Assembly (NCBI RefSeq): GCF_023284065.1
Contig: NZ_JAKIKP010000002.1
Location: 124,001 to 188,000 of the forward strand
DNA: 64,000 nucleotides
Reading direction: 5' to 3'
From: Shewanella gaetbuli
Lineage (GTDB): Bacteria > Pseudomonadota > Gammaproteobacteria > Enterobacterales > Shewanellaceae
Shown here: positions 1 through 8,896 of the stretch, piece by piece
Layout of the letters: each line of letters opens with the position of its first letter
Position numbering within the stretch: position 1 is the first letter of the stretch
Position numbers and translations under genes: made by a program
The notes under the pieces: generated by a model
Database searches by the model: none
Seen by the model: only the letters and a program-made list of their open reading frames with translations
What the model was told of the DNA's origin: nothing

Positions 1-582
1 ATTCCACTCTTGACTAGGTTTGTGAGTTCTCCAGTATTGAACATCAGGGTTTTCCATATTCAGCGTTAACGCACCAGTCGTATTCACACTTTTTAATTTT
101 TCTATGGCAAAATCCATTGATAATGGAGTAACTTGCATCACCCTATACTCATCCGAAATAACCCACTGCAATCGTCTTATAAATCCAGGAGTAGAGTTTT
201 CATTTGGAAAACCAAACACCATCGCTGGTTGATTAAATGCATTAATCACCTCATAGACACGCTCGGCTAATTCTTGGAAAAGTCCGTGTTTTCGGTAATC
301 TACTCCAACCATAGTGGTCATTGATAAAAAACCTAAAATAGATTCGTTCTCTGACTCTAAATTCATCGGGACAACAGCGTAGTGACCGATCAGTTTTTCA
401 CCATCAAAAGCCATCGAAACGATAGGATCACCAAATGGATTGTCAATGTAAGCCCATTGCCACAAAGATTTAGACAAGGGCTTTTCGAAAGACTCTAAAA
501 ATAACTCAGCAATAGCATCATAATAATTGCTCAATTCATCTTTGGTAGTGACATCAACAATTTTAAAATTATGGCTCATCAT
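1..582 (-). CDS. GNAT-family acyltransferase-like protein (C-terminus cut by window edge)
   Basis: I translated this minus-strand frame by hand: it is open from a double ATG at 580-582/577-579 to the window edge, about 194 residues with no stop. A GAAGAG-like ribosome site precedes the start. The middle reads like an acetyltransferase (GHYAVVPMN strand, then a VGVDYRKHGLFQELAERV helix that fits GNAT motif A). It lies in the same direction as the two sugar-nucleotide genes upstream, so it may acylate the amino sugar they make; that role is inference. The substrate is unknown and the C-terminal part is outside the window. Confidence 0.65.
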   Translation of the reverse strand, partial: MMSHNFKIVDVTTKDELSNYYDAIAELFLESFEKPLSKSLWQWAYIDNPFGDPIVSMAFDGEKLIGHYAVVPMNLESENESILGFLSMTTMVGVDYRKHGLFQELAERVYEVINAFNQPAMVFGFPNENSTPGFIRRLQWVISDEYRVMQVTPLSMDFAIEKLKSVNTTGALTLNMENPDVQYWRTHKPSQEWN

Positions 583-639
583 TATTCTCTTCTTTTGTGA
601 TTCAACATTAGACACAACATCATATGGTTTGGTCGATAG

Positions 640-1791
640 CTATCTATCTACACACAACGCACTGCTAGGAATATTAACAAGATGCTGTGAAAGCCACTGG
701 GAATAGCTTAAGTCACCTCTTAGTGCATTTTTAAACATAGGCAAATGATGCATTAACGTCCATACAGGGCGAGTCATTACTCCATGACTATTCGTTTCAT
801 TTAGCAATGTATTTCTCGACTCGACACTGGGACATATAACGGCATTAAGCCAATAATTAGATTTTGCATAACAAGGCTCTTCAACAAACTGAAAATCAGA
901 ACCCGCAAAAAACTCACGATACTGCATAGCAAGCACACGCTTGCTAGCAATAAGTTCATTTATAACTTCCATTTGAGCACATCCCAACGCGGCATTGATA
1001 TTAGGCAAACGATGATTAAATCCCGGTTCATCATGATAAAACTCAAAAGCATGAGGCACTTTAGCTGTGGTCGTAATATGTTTGACATGCTGCCCAGCCT
1101 CACTTGAGGCACACAGCACAACGCCACCTCCACCAGTTGTAATAATTTTATTACCATTAAAACTGATTGCACCAAAATCGCCGATGGTGCCTGTATGACG
1201 GCCTTTGTACATTGAACCTAAACTTTCAGCAGCATCCTCTATCAGCTGTAATTGCCATTTTTTACTGATCACCCCTAACTCATCCATTTCAGCGGGGTGA
1301 CCAAAGGTATGCATTGGCATCAATGCTTTAATTCGTTGCCCCGTGGTTTTATGAATGCAGCCACGTTCAGTAATTGTGGCATGTTGATTAAGATACCTTT
1401 CCAATGCATTAGGGCACAGGCTCAAGCTGGTTTCAGACACATCAATGAAAATAGGCTGAGCACCTAAATGATAAAGAACATTACAAGTAGCCACAAAAGT
1501 CAGTGCTTGAGTGAGTACGAGATCACCTTGCTTCACGCCTGCTGAGTAAAGCGCCATTTGTAATGCAGCCGAACCATTAACAACAGCAACCGCTTTGGGA
1601 GACTGAGTAAAAGATTCAATTTTTTGCTCAAACTCATCAACATACTTGCCTACACTAGAAACAAAAGTACTATCAATGGTGTCCATCACGTAGCGTTTTT
1701 CGTTACCAACAAAAGTTGGAGCATGCAAAGGAACAAACTCATCAGTTTGAAAAGTATCGCGAATAAACTGGCAAATATGTTCAATATTCAT
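640..1791 (-). CDS. LegC-type PLP-dependent sugar aminotransferase (DegT/DnrJ/EryC1 family)
   Basis: A 383-residue fold-type I aminotransferase. The N-terminus (residues 18-48, with PLHAPTFVGNEKRYV) is typical of the LegC subgroup, which transfers an amino group to C4 of a UDP-4-keto-6-deoxy-hexosamine on the way to legionaminic-type nonulosonic acids. Visible active-site features are EDAAES near 186-191 (the Asp that holds PLP) and FNGNK near 211-215, where Lys215 should form the internal aldimine, followed by TTGGGG. The gene starts 7 nt after the dehydratase stop, so the two are surely co-transcribed and act in sequence. The exact sugar cannot be told from this end of the cluster. Confidence 0.85.
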   Translation of the reverse strand: MNIEHICQFIRDTFQTDEFVPLHAPTFVGNEKRYVMDTIDSTFVSSVGKYVDEFEQKIESFTQSPKAVAVVNGSAALQMALYSAGVKQGDLVLTQALTFVATCNVLYHLGAQPIFIDVSETSLSLCPNALERYLNQHATITERGCIHKTTGQRIKALMPMHTFGHPAEMDELGVISKKWQLQLIEDAAESLGSMYKGRHTGTIGDFGAISFNGNKIITTGGGGVVLCASSEAGQHVKHITTTAKVPHAFEFYHDEPGFNHRLPNINAALGCAQMEVINELIASKRVLAMQYREFFAGSDFQFVEEPCYAKSNYWLNAVICPSVESRNTLLNETNSHGVMTRPVWTLMHHLPMFKNALRGDLSYSQWLSQHLVNIPSSALCVDR

Positions 1792-1798
1792 AATAGTC

Positions 1799-2992
1799 CT
1801 ACATTTTACCGTCTAAAGATTTACCCGTTTCTATATGAGCGAACTCCGGTATCATTTGATTAAACAGGTTAACCAACTGTGCTTTATTCCAGCGTTTTTC
1901 CTGTTTTAAGCGAATTATCTCGTTTTCGAAAAAGTTCAGTTGATGCTCATCAAAAGCATCAGGGTGATGAATGACACCAAGTTGAACAAAACGCTGCATA
2001 TCAAGCTCATCGTTTTCGGTAAAAAATTCTTCAATTTCTTTTTCACCACTGGTATCACTTTGGGTGAATAAACAAGGCCACTGTCCCTGTTCAGGCAAGG
2101 TCGTGGTTAATGCTCTTGCTTGCTGTTCAGAGTCACATAAAAAAGGGCTATAACCTTTTTGAGACAAATACATTAATGCAATATCAGCAAATGATAATAA
2201 CGGTAAATTAGCGGTTTGCTTAGGGAAAAAAATATTACGATTATGCCCTAATAAACATGACATTAGGCATAACTCACCAGACTCTTTCGGGGTTACAAAA
2301 TAGCGTTTAACATCATTGGGAGCCACAATAGGTTGTTGTTTCGATAACCTTTGATTGAAGCTATGTAATAAAGAACCATCAGAAAAGGCAACATTGGCAA
2401 ATCGAGCAGTGGAAATATCAATTTGATGACTACGACGCATCAAAAACATTTCCATAATTCTTTTAGACGCTCCCATCATATTGACAGGATTAGTTGCTTT
2501 ATCAGTAGAGACACAAAAATATTTTTTTGCACCAGCTGCAATGGCTTGCTTCACTGTTTTGTCAGTATTAAATACATTGACTTCAATCATACGCATCAAT
2601 GTATAAGGATCTTTTTCGCTTCTGACATGTTTTAAAGCAGATAAATTCAGTACATAGTCATACTTGCCATCAGACTCAAAAAAAGCATCATATTCAACCG
2701 AGCCAATATCTAATGCATATGTCTTAAAATCCCCTTCTATGTACCCAAAAGAGCTACGAATATCTCTCACTAATTCAGCCAGGTTATTTTCACTAATATC
2801 AACAACATGTAATTTTATAGGATGACGTTTAAAAATCTCTTTCGTCACTGCTTGACCAATGGTACCAGCTCCACCCAGCACTAAAAAACGTCCACTAGAA
2901 ACCAAACGATTAAGAGTTTCAGACTCAGCAGCAATATCATCTGCAAGCAAAGGTGCATTGCGACCAATTAAAGATAAATCAAACTCTTGCAT
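1799..2992 (-). CDS. UDP-N-acetylglucosamine 4,6-dehydratase-like protein (FlaA1/CapD/LegB family)
   Basis: An extended short-chain dehydrogenase. It has the NAD-binding GGAGTIG motif near residue 40, a VVDISENNL strand, and the catalytic stretch STDKATNPVNMMGASKR. The usual Tyr of YxxxK is Met here, as in WbpM-type dehydratases with an S-M-K triad. It should convert UDP-GlcNAc to the 4-keto-6-deoxy sugar used by the adjacent LegC-type aminotransferase. I prefer the second ATG (2992) because AAGGG lies 9 nt before it and directly abuts the upstream ATG at 3001. The C-terminal ~100 residues (glutamate-rich EKEIEEFFTENDELD) are usual for this subgroup. The product feeds flagellin or surface glycan; which one is not shown. 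Confidence 0.85.
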   Translation of the reverse strand: MQEFDLSLIGRNAPLLADDIAAESETLNRLVSSGRFLVLGGAGTIGQAVTKEIFKRHPIKLHVVDISENNLAELVRDIRSSFGYIEGDFKTYALDIGSVEYDAFFESDGKYDYVLNLSALKHVRSEKDPYTLMRMIEVNVFNTDKTVKQAIAAGAKKYFCVSTDKATNPVNMMGASKRIMEMFLMRRSHQIDISTARFANVAFSDGSLLHSFNQRLSKQQPIVAPNDVKRYFVTPKESGELCLMSCLLGHNRNIFFPKQTANLPLLSFADIALMYLSQKGYSPFLCDSEQQARALTTTLPEQGQWPCLFTQSDTSGEKEIEEFFTENDELDMQRFVQLGVIHHPDAFDEHQLNFFENEIIRLKQEKRWNKAQLVNLFNQMIPEFAHIETGKSLDGKM

Positions 2993-3202
2993 TATATGCA
3001 TCCCTTAATGATTAGCTAATGAAACTGATTAACGTCAGAATTTTTACACTGATGAACACGATAAGATGTGACTGCAATTTTCATTCCAGTACAGAAAGCA
3101 CCATACAATATACTATATGAAACTAATCAATGATTTACCACTGAGATTAGATAAGGCGAGAGAAAATACGACAAGAATGTTGGGTAAGCAATAGAAGGAA
3201 TA

Positions 3203-3278
3203 TGGTCTCCCCACAAGGACTCGAACCCTGATCGGCCGCTTAGGAGGCGGCTGCTCTATCCTGTTGAGCTATAGGGAG
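3203..3278 (-). tRNA. tRNA-Arg (anticodon CCU)
   Basis: Read on the minus strand, the acceptor CTCCCTA pairs with TGGGGAG, the D stem is GCTC/GAGC, the anticodon stem GCCGC/GCGGC encloses the loop CTCCTAA (anticodon CCT, reading AGG), and the T arm CAGGG-TTCGAGT-CCTTG is intact. Discriminator A and an encoded CCA complete it. It stands alone between the sugar locus and flgT. A tRNA beside a glycan cluster is a possible integration boundary, but I see no integrase or repeated tRNA end here. Confidence 0.95.
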
Positions 3279-3403
3279 ACGCAAAAGATTATACTGGTTT
3301 TATTGATGATGGAAAGACCAAAACCGACAATTAAAACCTTTTGTATTTAATCGGTTAATAATTATACGTCGGTGTTTTATCTTCTTTGACCACGAATAAA
3401 CAA

Positions 3404-4618
3404 CTACAGTTTTATGGCAATATCTTGAATTTGAATATTTTCTGCTGAGTCTATATTTGCTATCACTGCGGTGGCGGTGTCTTCACTCACCTGATCAACA
3501 CTCACTTTTGTCGTGTTTTCAGTCACTAAAGCGCGCATATTGTTGAGTCTATCTGGAATATTTTTCTGAAGCACAATTAGCAGTTTATCTCCAAGTTTTA
3601 TGCCGTTATTTCGCCCTAAGTTAATGATAATTCTGTCGCCTTGTTTGGCAACTATTTGACCTAATACTGGGCGGCAATTTAACGCGTCATCCATTGAGAT
3701 AATACTTTGCTGCAGTTGAGCATAAATTGCCTGTCCGTATGCCGATGACCAAAAACGTTGGCTGTTTGGCATTACGGTTTCTTGACGTTTAAAATCCCAT
3801 TCGGCATTGGTTGATAATGTTTCAGACCACACTACTTCACCACTAATGCCATGATATAACTGTAACTTAAAGGTAAACTGCCTTAATGGAGTATGTTCTA
3901 CTAGGCCCAAAAAACTGCTGGTATAGGGCTCGGTAGACATATCTAAAATGTCAGTTTTTAAGATGTATTGTGTGTCGGTTAATTCTCCTAACCAACTCGG
4001 GATGCGGTAACCTTTAAAGTTCACCAAATCATTTTTATTATATAAACGCTCATTGGCATGTACTTTGGCAAAGCTAGTTTGTGACTGATTATTAAGTATT
4101 TCGCCCATTCTCAAGGTCAATGCTTCGGGGAAATTATTTAAATGACCATAGTTCAGTTGTACTGGGTGTCTTATATCCGCTTGAGGCAACAAAATTGCGG
4201 CTTTAAGTGCCGATTGCTGGCATTGTTCAACCTGTGAAGCATCATCAATATATAGCGATAACACTACGGTGATGCTATTGCCACTAACAAGTTCGCTTAC
4301 CAATTCAATATTACTGGCTGAACCCATTCGTTGCATTGAAAAAGTATCTTGTGTAAGGCTACCTTGGCTAATTTGTTGTTGGCTGTTAAAGCTGACTCCC
4401 GAGCGCAAACTGGCATAATTTAACGCCTGATTAATGGCTTGTTCTCTGGCTTTATCAATGTTGTTATTAACTATTTTAGCCGAACCGGTAACTTCAATTT
4501 GCTCGGCATTTGTATGAAACGGCAATAACATAGCCAATAAGCAACCTATAGCCATCAACGGTTTTACTAATTGTGGCAACACTTTTCCGTCATGTTTTAC
4601 TTTCAGCGTACCAAACAT
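3404..4618 (-). CDS. flgT: Flagellar assembly protein FlgT (H-ring component)
   Basis: A 404-residue exported protein. The signal sequence (hydrophobic core about residues 20-33, cleavage after TNA) is preceded by a rather long basic N-terminus, so the true start may be further in. The mature start EQIEVTGSAKIVNNNIDKAREQAINQALNYA is the FlgT N-terminal domain, and the C-terminal 80 residues (GQIVAKQGDRIIINLGRNNGIKLGDKLLI) form the characteristic FlgT_C beta domain. In Vibrio, FlgT forms the periplasmic H ring around the basal body of sodium-driven polar flagella. It faces flgO-flgP divergently, the arrangement known from Vibrio and Shewanella. Confidence 0.9.
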   Translation of the reverse strand: MFGTLKVKHDGKVLPQLVKPLMAIGCLLAMLLPFHTNAEQIEVTGSAKIVNNNIDKAREQAINQALNYASLRSGVSFNSQQQISQGSLTQDTFSMQRMGSASNIELVSELVSGNSITVVLSLYIDDASQVEQCQQSALKAAILLPQADIRHPVQLNYGHLNNFPEALTLRMGEILNNQSQTSFAKVHANERLYNKNDLVNFKGYRIPSWLGELTDTQYILKTDILDMSTEPYTSSFLGLVEHTPLRQFTFKLQLYHGISGEVVWSETLSTNAEWDFKRQETVMPNSQRFWSSAYGQAIYAQLQQSIISMDDALNCRPVLGQIVAKQGDRIIINLGRNNGIKLGDKLLIVLQKNIPDRLNNMRALVTENTTKVSVDQVSEDTATAVIANIDSAENIQIQDIAIKL

Positions 4619-4648
4619 AATTCACCTTGCGTCAGATATCCGTCATCT

Positions 4649-4867
4649 ATGCTTAAAAACAACCGCTTACGGATTATTTTCACTGTAATGTATAAATCAA
4701 AGCAAAATCTATGCCTAATAAATATCGACAATATTGACGCGCTTAAACCGTCATCCACCACAACGAAATGTTCATCAATAATTTTTAGCGATACCGGTAA
4801 AGAATTAATCAATGGTGCCGATAAAGAAATATCAAAACACACTGTGTTAGTGAATTTAACTCGCTAA
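4649..4867 (+). CDS. Uncertain small ORF upstream of flgO (72 residues)
   Basis: An open frame in the gap between the divergent flgT and flgO genes, ending 18 nt before the flgO ATG. No Shine-Dalgarno is clear before ATG 4649 or the in-frame ATG 4691. I see no domain; the second half (FSDTGKELINGADKEISKHTVLVNL) looks more protein-like than the first. An opposite-strand frame of similar length also exists, so coding is not settled. It could be a genuine leader gene of the flgOP operon, a decayed gene, or chance. Confidence 0.25.
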   Translation: MLKNNRLRIIFTVMYKSKQNLCLINIDNIDALKPSSTTTKCSSIIFSDTGKELINGADKEISKHTVLVNLTR

Positions 4868-4885
4868 GATGCAAAGGAACATATC

Positions 4886-5596
4886 ATGCCGCAATCATTT
4901 ACCGCATTCGCTTTAGCGCTGACAGCAGTAAGCATGTTGGGCTGCAGTAATAGCATGAATACTGCGCACAACTTAGATTATAGCCACGACGGTGCTCACG
5001 TAAGTTATCAAGACAGTGATGATGTATATCAACAACGTTTTGTGTATGACATCAATGCGGCGGGTATCGCTCCCAAAGGGCAGCTTAACGTATGGGCTGA
5101 AAAGTTAGTCAACGAGCTGGTGTTGCAAAATGATGCTTTAAGACCCGACCAACCATTAGTGGTCGCCACGCCTGTTTTTACTGACGACTTTAACCGCACG
5201 AGTGAGTTGTCATTACAGTTGCAGCAAAGCTTAATGACGGCGTTTCATGCCCATGAGTTTAATGTGGTTGATTTAAATGTTTCTAACACTTTACGTGCTA
5301 CTGAAAACGGTGAGTTAATGCTGAGTCGAGACTGGCAACAGCTTCCCTCCGATTTACCGGTATCACATATTTTAGTGTCTACCATTAACCTAACCCCTGA
5401 AGGCGTAAACTTTAATGGTCGTGTTGTTAATATTACCAACAACCGAGTGGTGTCGGCAGTACAGTCATTTGTTGCTGGCAAAAGCTTGTCGGGTTATGTT
5501 TTACCCGCTAATAAAGTACATACTCAGGGCAGTTTGATTTACCGTACTGAAAACACCAAAGAGAGTCGTTATACCGTATTAGGAGATGCACAATGA
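4886..5596 (+). CDS. flgO: FlgO-family flagellar outer-membrane protein
   Basis: A 236-residue exported protein with a good AGGA ribosome site. The short signal peptide ends at SMLGC, an imperfect lipobox, so lipid modification at Cys20 is possible but not certain. The body (LNVWAEKLVNELVLQNDALRPDQPLVVATPVFTDDFNRTSELSLQLQQSLMTAFHAHEF) is the FlgO domain. FlgO stabilises the flagellar outer-membrane complex in Vibrio. Its stop overlaps the flgP start (ATGA), so the two are translationally coupled, and flgT sits divergently next door. Confidence 0.88.
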   Translation: MPQSFTAFALALTAVSMLGCSNSMNTAHNLDYSHDGAHVSYQDSDDVYQQRFVYDINAAGIAPKGQLNVWAEKLVNELVLQNDALRPDQPLVVATPVFTDDFNRTSELSLQLQQSLMTAFHAHEFNVVDLNVSNTLRATENGELMLSRDWQQLPSDLPVSHILVSTINLTPEGVNFNGRVVNITNNRVVSAVQSFVAGKSLSGYVLPANKVHTQGSLIYRTENTKESRYTVLGDAQ

Positions 5597-6045
5597 ATAA
5601 AATCATTATGGTGTTGGCCGCATTAGTACTTGCCTCAGGTTGTGCCACCAATGACAAATATGTGCAGTGGGAAACCGAGGCGCCAAATCATTTTCCTAAA
5701 ATTACTGCGGTAGGTTATGCACCATTAGCAACCCAACCATCTGACAGTGAATCGCATAAGGTATTAATGGCGATGCAAGCGTCAAAAATAGCGGCTTACC
5801 GTGAATTAGCTGAACAAGTTTATGGTCAGAAAATTGATGCTAACAGTAGTGTTAGTGAGTGGATGCTCACCAATGATAGCGTTCGATCATCTGTAAGTGG
5901 CATTATTAAAGGCGCTAAGGTAGTTAAAACCTACCCCACTGGCGACTATTACGTGACTGAGCTTGAGCTGGATTTCGAACATGTTTGGCATTTATATGAA
6001 CAACAAAATCGTTCGAAACGCATTAAAGAAGTGACTTATTTTTAA
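5593..6045 (+). CDS. flgP: Flagellar outer-membrane lipoprotein FlgP (LPP20 family)
   Basis: A 150-residue lipoprotein. The signal ends in LASGC, giving lipidation at about Cys17. The LPP20-type body includes ITAVGYAPLA, then MAMQASKIAAYRELAEQVYGQKIDA, typical of FlgP, which is needed with FlgO for stable outer-membrane flagellar disks in Vibrio and Campylobacter. It overlaps the flgO stop by 4 nt and is followed by a strong terminator, so flgO-flgP form a closed unit. Confidence 0.9.
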   Translation: MNKIIMVLAALVLASGCATNDKYVQWETEAPNHFPKITAVGYAPLATQPSDSESHKVLMAMQASKIAAYRELAEQVYGQKIDANSSVSEWMLTNDSVRSSVSGIIKGAKVVKTYPTGDYYVTELELDFEHVWHLYEQQNRSKRIKEVTYF

Positions 6046-6073
6046 TTATCAACATCACTCTGCGATAAAAAAT

Positions 6074-6109
6074 AAAAGCCCTATGAGTTAAAAAGTCATA
6101 GGGCTTTTT
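6074..6109. terminator. Bidirectional rho-independent terminator after flgP
   Basis: The arm AGCCCTATGA pairs with TCATAGGGCT around a 9-nt loop, flanked by A and T runs on both sides. It ends flgOP on the plus strand and can also end the convergent gene at 6139-6780. Confidence 0.85.
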
Positions 6110-6138
6110 GTTTTTCTATTGATTAATAGCCATTAACG

Positions 6139-6780
6139 CTATTCTATTTCTACACCCGCTAAGAAGCTGGATTCAATACGAGTCCAACCATCGCCGTCAT
6201 CACTGGCTGCGTAAAACTGTGAGCTCAGTAATGAACTACCTGCTTTTGATACCACAAATTCAACTTCATCACCTGAGCCGTCAAAGGTTAACGTTAACGT
6301 TGCTCCATCTTGAACATAGGTCCCTGTCGCACTCACGGCTAAATTTTCACTTAGGGTTTCTACCGCACCAGTATTATGCGTTTCACCTTCATTTTCACTG
6401 CCTATAAAGGTAAAAGTATTACCTGAAGATATCGTCAGAGTATAATTTTGAGAGAGGTTACCCACGGTCATTGAAGTGTTATGTAACGTATTATCTGCAT
6501 ACACTTTACCTCTATTAAGCACACCTATTTGAGCCAAGTGATACGTTCTACCCGCCACGCTGCTGGTCATACCGGCTTCAAGCGCTTCAACACGTGCTAT
6601 TAAATCTTCAATAAGTGTCATATTCTCATCAACACTTCCTGCGATTGCACTGAAGTTTTCATTCATATCTGCTGCAACAATACTATCACCTGCGGCAAAG
6701 GTATTAGGGACTACAGTTTCAGCTATTGTCATTGAAGATACAGACAATAAACCGATAATAATTAATGATTTATTAAACAT
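6139..6780 (-). CDS. Exported protein of unknown function with a short coiled coil
   Basis: 213 residues with a clear signal peptide (cleavage near SMTIAE-T, residue 21). The next segment, VPNTFAAGDSIVAADMNENFSAIAG, recalls the start of phage-tail-fibre-like or secreted proteins of marine gammaproteobacteria, where NENF precedes a coiled coil (here about residues 45-70). The remaining 140 residues are Ser/Thr/Gly-rich beta-strand-like sequence with no motif I recognise. It lies 42 nt downstream of the repeat lipoprotein gene, so the two may be one transcript. Function unknown; surface location is inferred. Confidence 0.7.
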   Translation of the reverse strand: MFNKSLIIIGLLSVSSMTIAETVVPNTFAAGDSIVAADMNENFSAIAGSVDENMTLIEDLIARVEALEAGMTSSVAGRTYHLAQIGVLNRGKVYADNTLHNTSMTVGNLSQNYTLTISSGNTFTFIGSENEGETHNTGAVETLSENLAVSATGTYVQDGATLTLTFDGSGDEVEFVVSKAGSSLLSSQFYAASDDGDGWTRIESSFLAGVEIE

Positions 6781-6822
6781 GTGAATTTCCTTTTTACAAT
6801 TATTAATCTTTAAGTGTTTGAT

Positions 6823-8547
6823 TTATTGAAACGTAGATCCGTCATCCCACTTGGAAGTGTCGAATACGCCTGTTGTTGATTCTTGACAACTATCACCCAC
6901 GCCATTTTCGTCTGTATCTAACTGATCAGGGTTAGCCACTAACGGGCAATTATCTATGCTGTCTTCAACGCCGTCATTGTCATCATCCAAATCAGCTTCA
7001 TCACCAACACCATCTCCGTCAGCATCTGAAGTTTCTTCAGGGTCAAGCGGGAAAGCATCGTCATTGTCAACGACACCGTCGTTATCATCATCAGGATCAG
7101 CATTGTTACCTATGCCATCCATGTCAGTGTCTACCGTTTCAGCCTCATCTAATGGGAAAGCATCATCAGTGTCAGCTACACCGTCATTATCGTCATCGGG
7201 GTCTGCATTATTGCCAATACCATCTCCATCAGTATCCACTGATTCAGTCTCATCTAATGGAAATGCATCGTCTGTATCAAGTACTCCATCATTGTCATCA
7301 TCTGTGTCAGCATTGTTTCCAATGCCATCTTCATCAGTATCAACACTTTCGGAATCATCTAATGGAAAAGCATCGTCACTATCTGCTACACCGTCGTTAT
7401 CATCATCTGGGTCGGCATTATTACCAATACCATCTTCATCTGAATCAATTGTTTCATTAGGGTCTTGAGGAAAAGCATCTTCTTCGTCAACTACCCCATC
7501 ACCATCAATATCAGGATTAACTTCTGCCGCTTCAGGTGTGGTTTCAATTGAGCCATCGGTAAGCCCTGTGGTATCTGAAGTTGCACCTGTAACGGTGACT
7601 TCTTCAGCTAATACGGTTTGAATATCAGTAATTGGAATTTCAGTACCCGGAATAAATAAACTTGAAGGGTCTGCGGTAACCATCTCTGACAAATTAGACA
7701 CATCTGCAAAAGCTGTAATAGCTTCTCCGCCACTATTACCATCAATAGAACCATCCGCTAAATCCATCACCAAAGCATCCAAAATTTGATCTGTAGTGAC
7801 AGCGACATCTGTATTATTTTCTGTGGCATTTTCAGTAATATTCTTAATCACTGCAGAAGTGGCTTCAATAGCGGCTCTGTAGGCTGCAACCTTGGCTAAT
7901 GATGCATTATCCGTTTGCTCATTAGTCACTAATGGCGCTGCTGAAAAAATATCAATATCATCAAGTAGCCCAAAACCTAAAGTAGACTTAACTTGGTTTG
8001 CTGCAATGGGTAATGCATTTAAAAACTCTTCTTGAGTGACATTACCGTCAGCATTACCACCATAAACACCATTCGATTTATCTGCATTTAATTGGGCTAA
8101 ATTAACGGCCATTGTGGTTAATGGCGTAGCATAAAACTCAAGGCCGTCAGCTAACATTTGCGTCGTAATCACGGTTTTGACCATGGAAATAACAGGCGCA
8201 TTACCCGTAGTAATATCTATAGTGTCTGCATCTGCTGTGATTGTTAGCAATAAAGGTGAGTTGGTATCTTCTGGAATGGTTAAATCAATAATTTTAGCCG
8301 TTGAGTCTGTTTGTCCTTGGCTAACTTCATCTCCTTGTAAATTCTGTTGCTGTATATTAAGAATGTGGGCTGTAACATCAGCTCCTGCCATTGGGCCTTT
8401 AACGCCTCCGCCACCAATTTCTATGTAGGTTTGTGGAGGTGGGGCAGTCACTTCTGATTCAGAAGAGTCTGAACTCCCACCACAACCTGATAATGCGGTA
8501 ACCCCAAAAAGAGTCATCGCAAGTGTCAGTTTATTTATTCTAAACAT
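6823..8547 (-). CDS. Lipoprotein with thrombospondin type 3-like calcium repeats
   Basis: 574 residues from ATG 8547, chosen because AGGGAG lies 5 nt before it and abuts the GTG at 8553. The signal peptide ends in the lipobox LSGC followed by GGSSDSS, an outer-membrane lipoprotein pattern. Residues about 45-330 are an unrecognised helical domain. From about 340 on come tandem acidic repeats (DDDNDGVADSDDAFPLD, DTDEDGIGNNAD) of the thrombospondin type 3 kind, which bind calcium and form stiff stalks. Repeats reach almost to the C-terminus, which ends soon after CPLVANPDQLDTDENGVGDSC with no membrane anchor. Probably a surface protein; ligand unknown. Confidence 0.8.
   Translation of the reverse strand: MFRINKLTLAMTLFGVTALSGCGGSSDSSESEVTAPPPQTYIEIGGGGVKGPMAGADVTAHILNIQQQNLQGDEVSQGQTDSTAKIIDLTIPEDTNSPLLLTITADADTIDITTGNAPVISMVKTVITTQMLADGLEFYATPLTTMAVNLAQLNADKSNGVYGGNADGNVTQEEFLNALPIAANQVKSTLGFGLLDDIDIFSAAPLVTNEQTDNASLAKVAAYRAAIEATSAVIKNITENATENNTDVAVTTDQILDALVMDLADGSIDGNSGGEAITAFADVSNLSEMVTADPSSLFIPGTEIPITDIQTVLAEEVTVTGATSDTTGLTDGSIETTPEAAEVNPDIDGDGVVDEEDAFPQDPNETIDSDEDGIGNNADPDDDNDGVADSDDAFPLDDSESVDTDEDGIGNNADTDDDNDGVLDTDDAFPLDETESVDTDGDGIGNNADPDDDNDGVADTDDAFPLDEAETVDTDMDGIGNNADPDDDNDGVVDNDDAFPLDPEETSDADGDGVGDEADLDDDNDGVEDSIDNCPLVANPDQLDTDENGVGDSCQESTTGVFDTSKWDDGSTFQ
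6950..7500 (-). repeat. In-gene tandem repeats coding for Asp-rich calcium loops
   Basis: About five near-identical units of roughly 35 codons (105 bp) follow one another inside the lipoprotein gene. Each codes for two acidic calcium-type loops plus DAFPLD. Near-identical DNA here could change copy number between strains. Confidence 0.75.
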
Positions 8548-8896
8548 GCTCACTCCCTGGTTATAAACTTGTAATTAATCCATATACAAAGCAAAAATTG
8601 TTCTCCTCCTGGACTAAGGCTCATTAACATAAACCTCAATCACGATATCCAATTCGATTTCCAGCAAGGGCTTCCAACCTATACGCTGGTTAATTTTCAA
8701 CCTATAAAGGGTAGGTTAAGAATTGAAATTTTGCGTAAGAAACTGTTTAAAAAGTGACTAAAGGATGTGCGAACACATTAATAGTTATTGAGGGTAAGAT
8801 GTCTAAAGCGTTGAAATAACGTCAAAAAGAAAGCAACAAAAAAGGTTAATGTTTCCATTAACCTTTTAATCACAATAAAGATGAACCAACAGTAAA
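8548..8896. other. Gene-free stretch between two minus-strand genes
   Basis: No convincing ORF. It holds the leader of the repeat lipoprotein, a small hairpin near 8699-8718 (AACCTA/TAGGTT), and the terminator of the outer-membrane protein gene at 8838-8867. I looked for a c-di-GMP riboswitch because of the surface-protein context and did not see its conserved core. Confidence 0.5.
8838..8867 (-). terminator. Rho-independent terminator of the 8897-9802 gene
   Basis: The perfect arms GGTTAATG and CATTAACC, with a 4-nt loop, are followed on the minus strand by a run of T. Confidence 0.8.

Noticed and set aside
4603..4842. Minus-strand 79-codon frame overlapping the flgT start
   Set aside because: It overlaps flgT's own start region, has no ribosome site, and the opposite-strand frame leads into flgO.
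6956..7468. Plus-strand frame of 170 codons, Ser/Pro-rich
   Set aside because: It is the mirror of the Asp-rich repeats in the lipoprotein gene; repeats on one strand create long open frames on the other.
8640..8760. Possible c-di-GMP riboswitch before the repeat lipoprotein
   Set aside because: The conserved core sequences and paired arms of that riboswitch are not present; only a small hairpin is seen.
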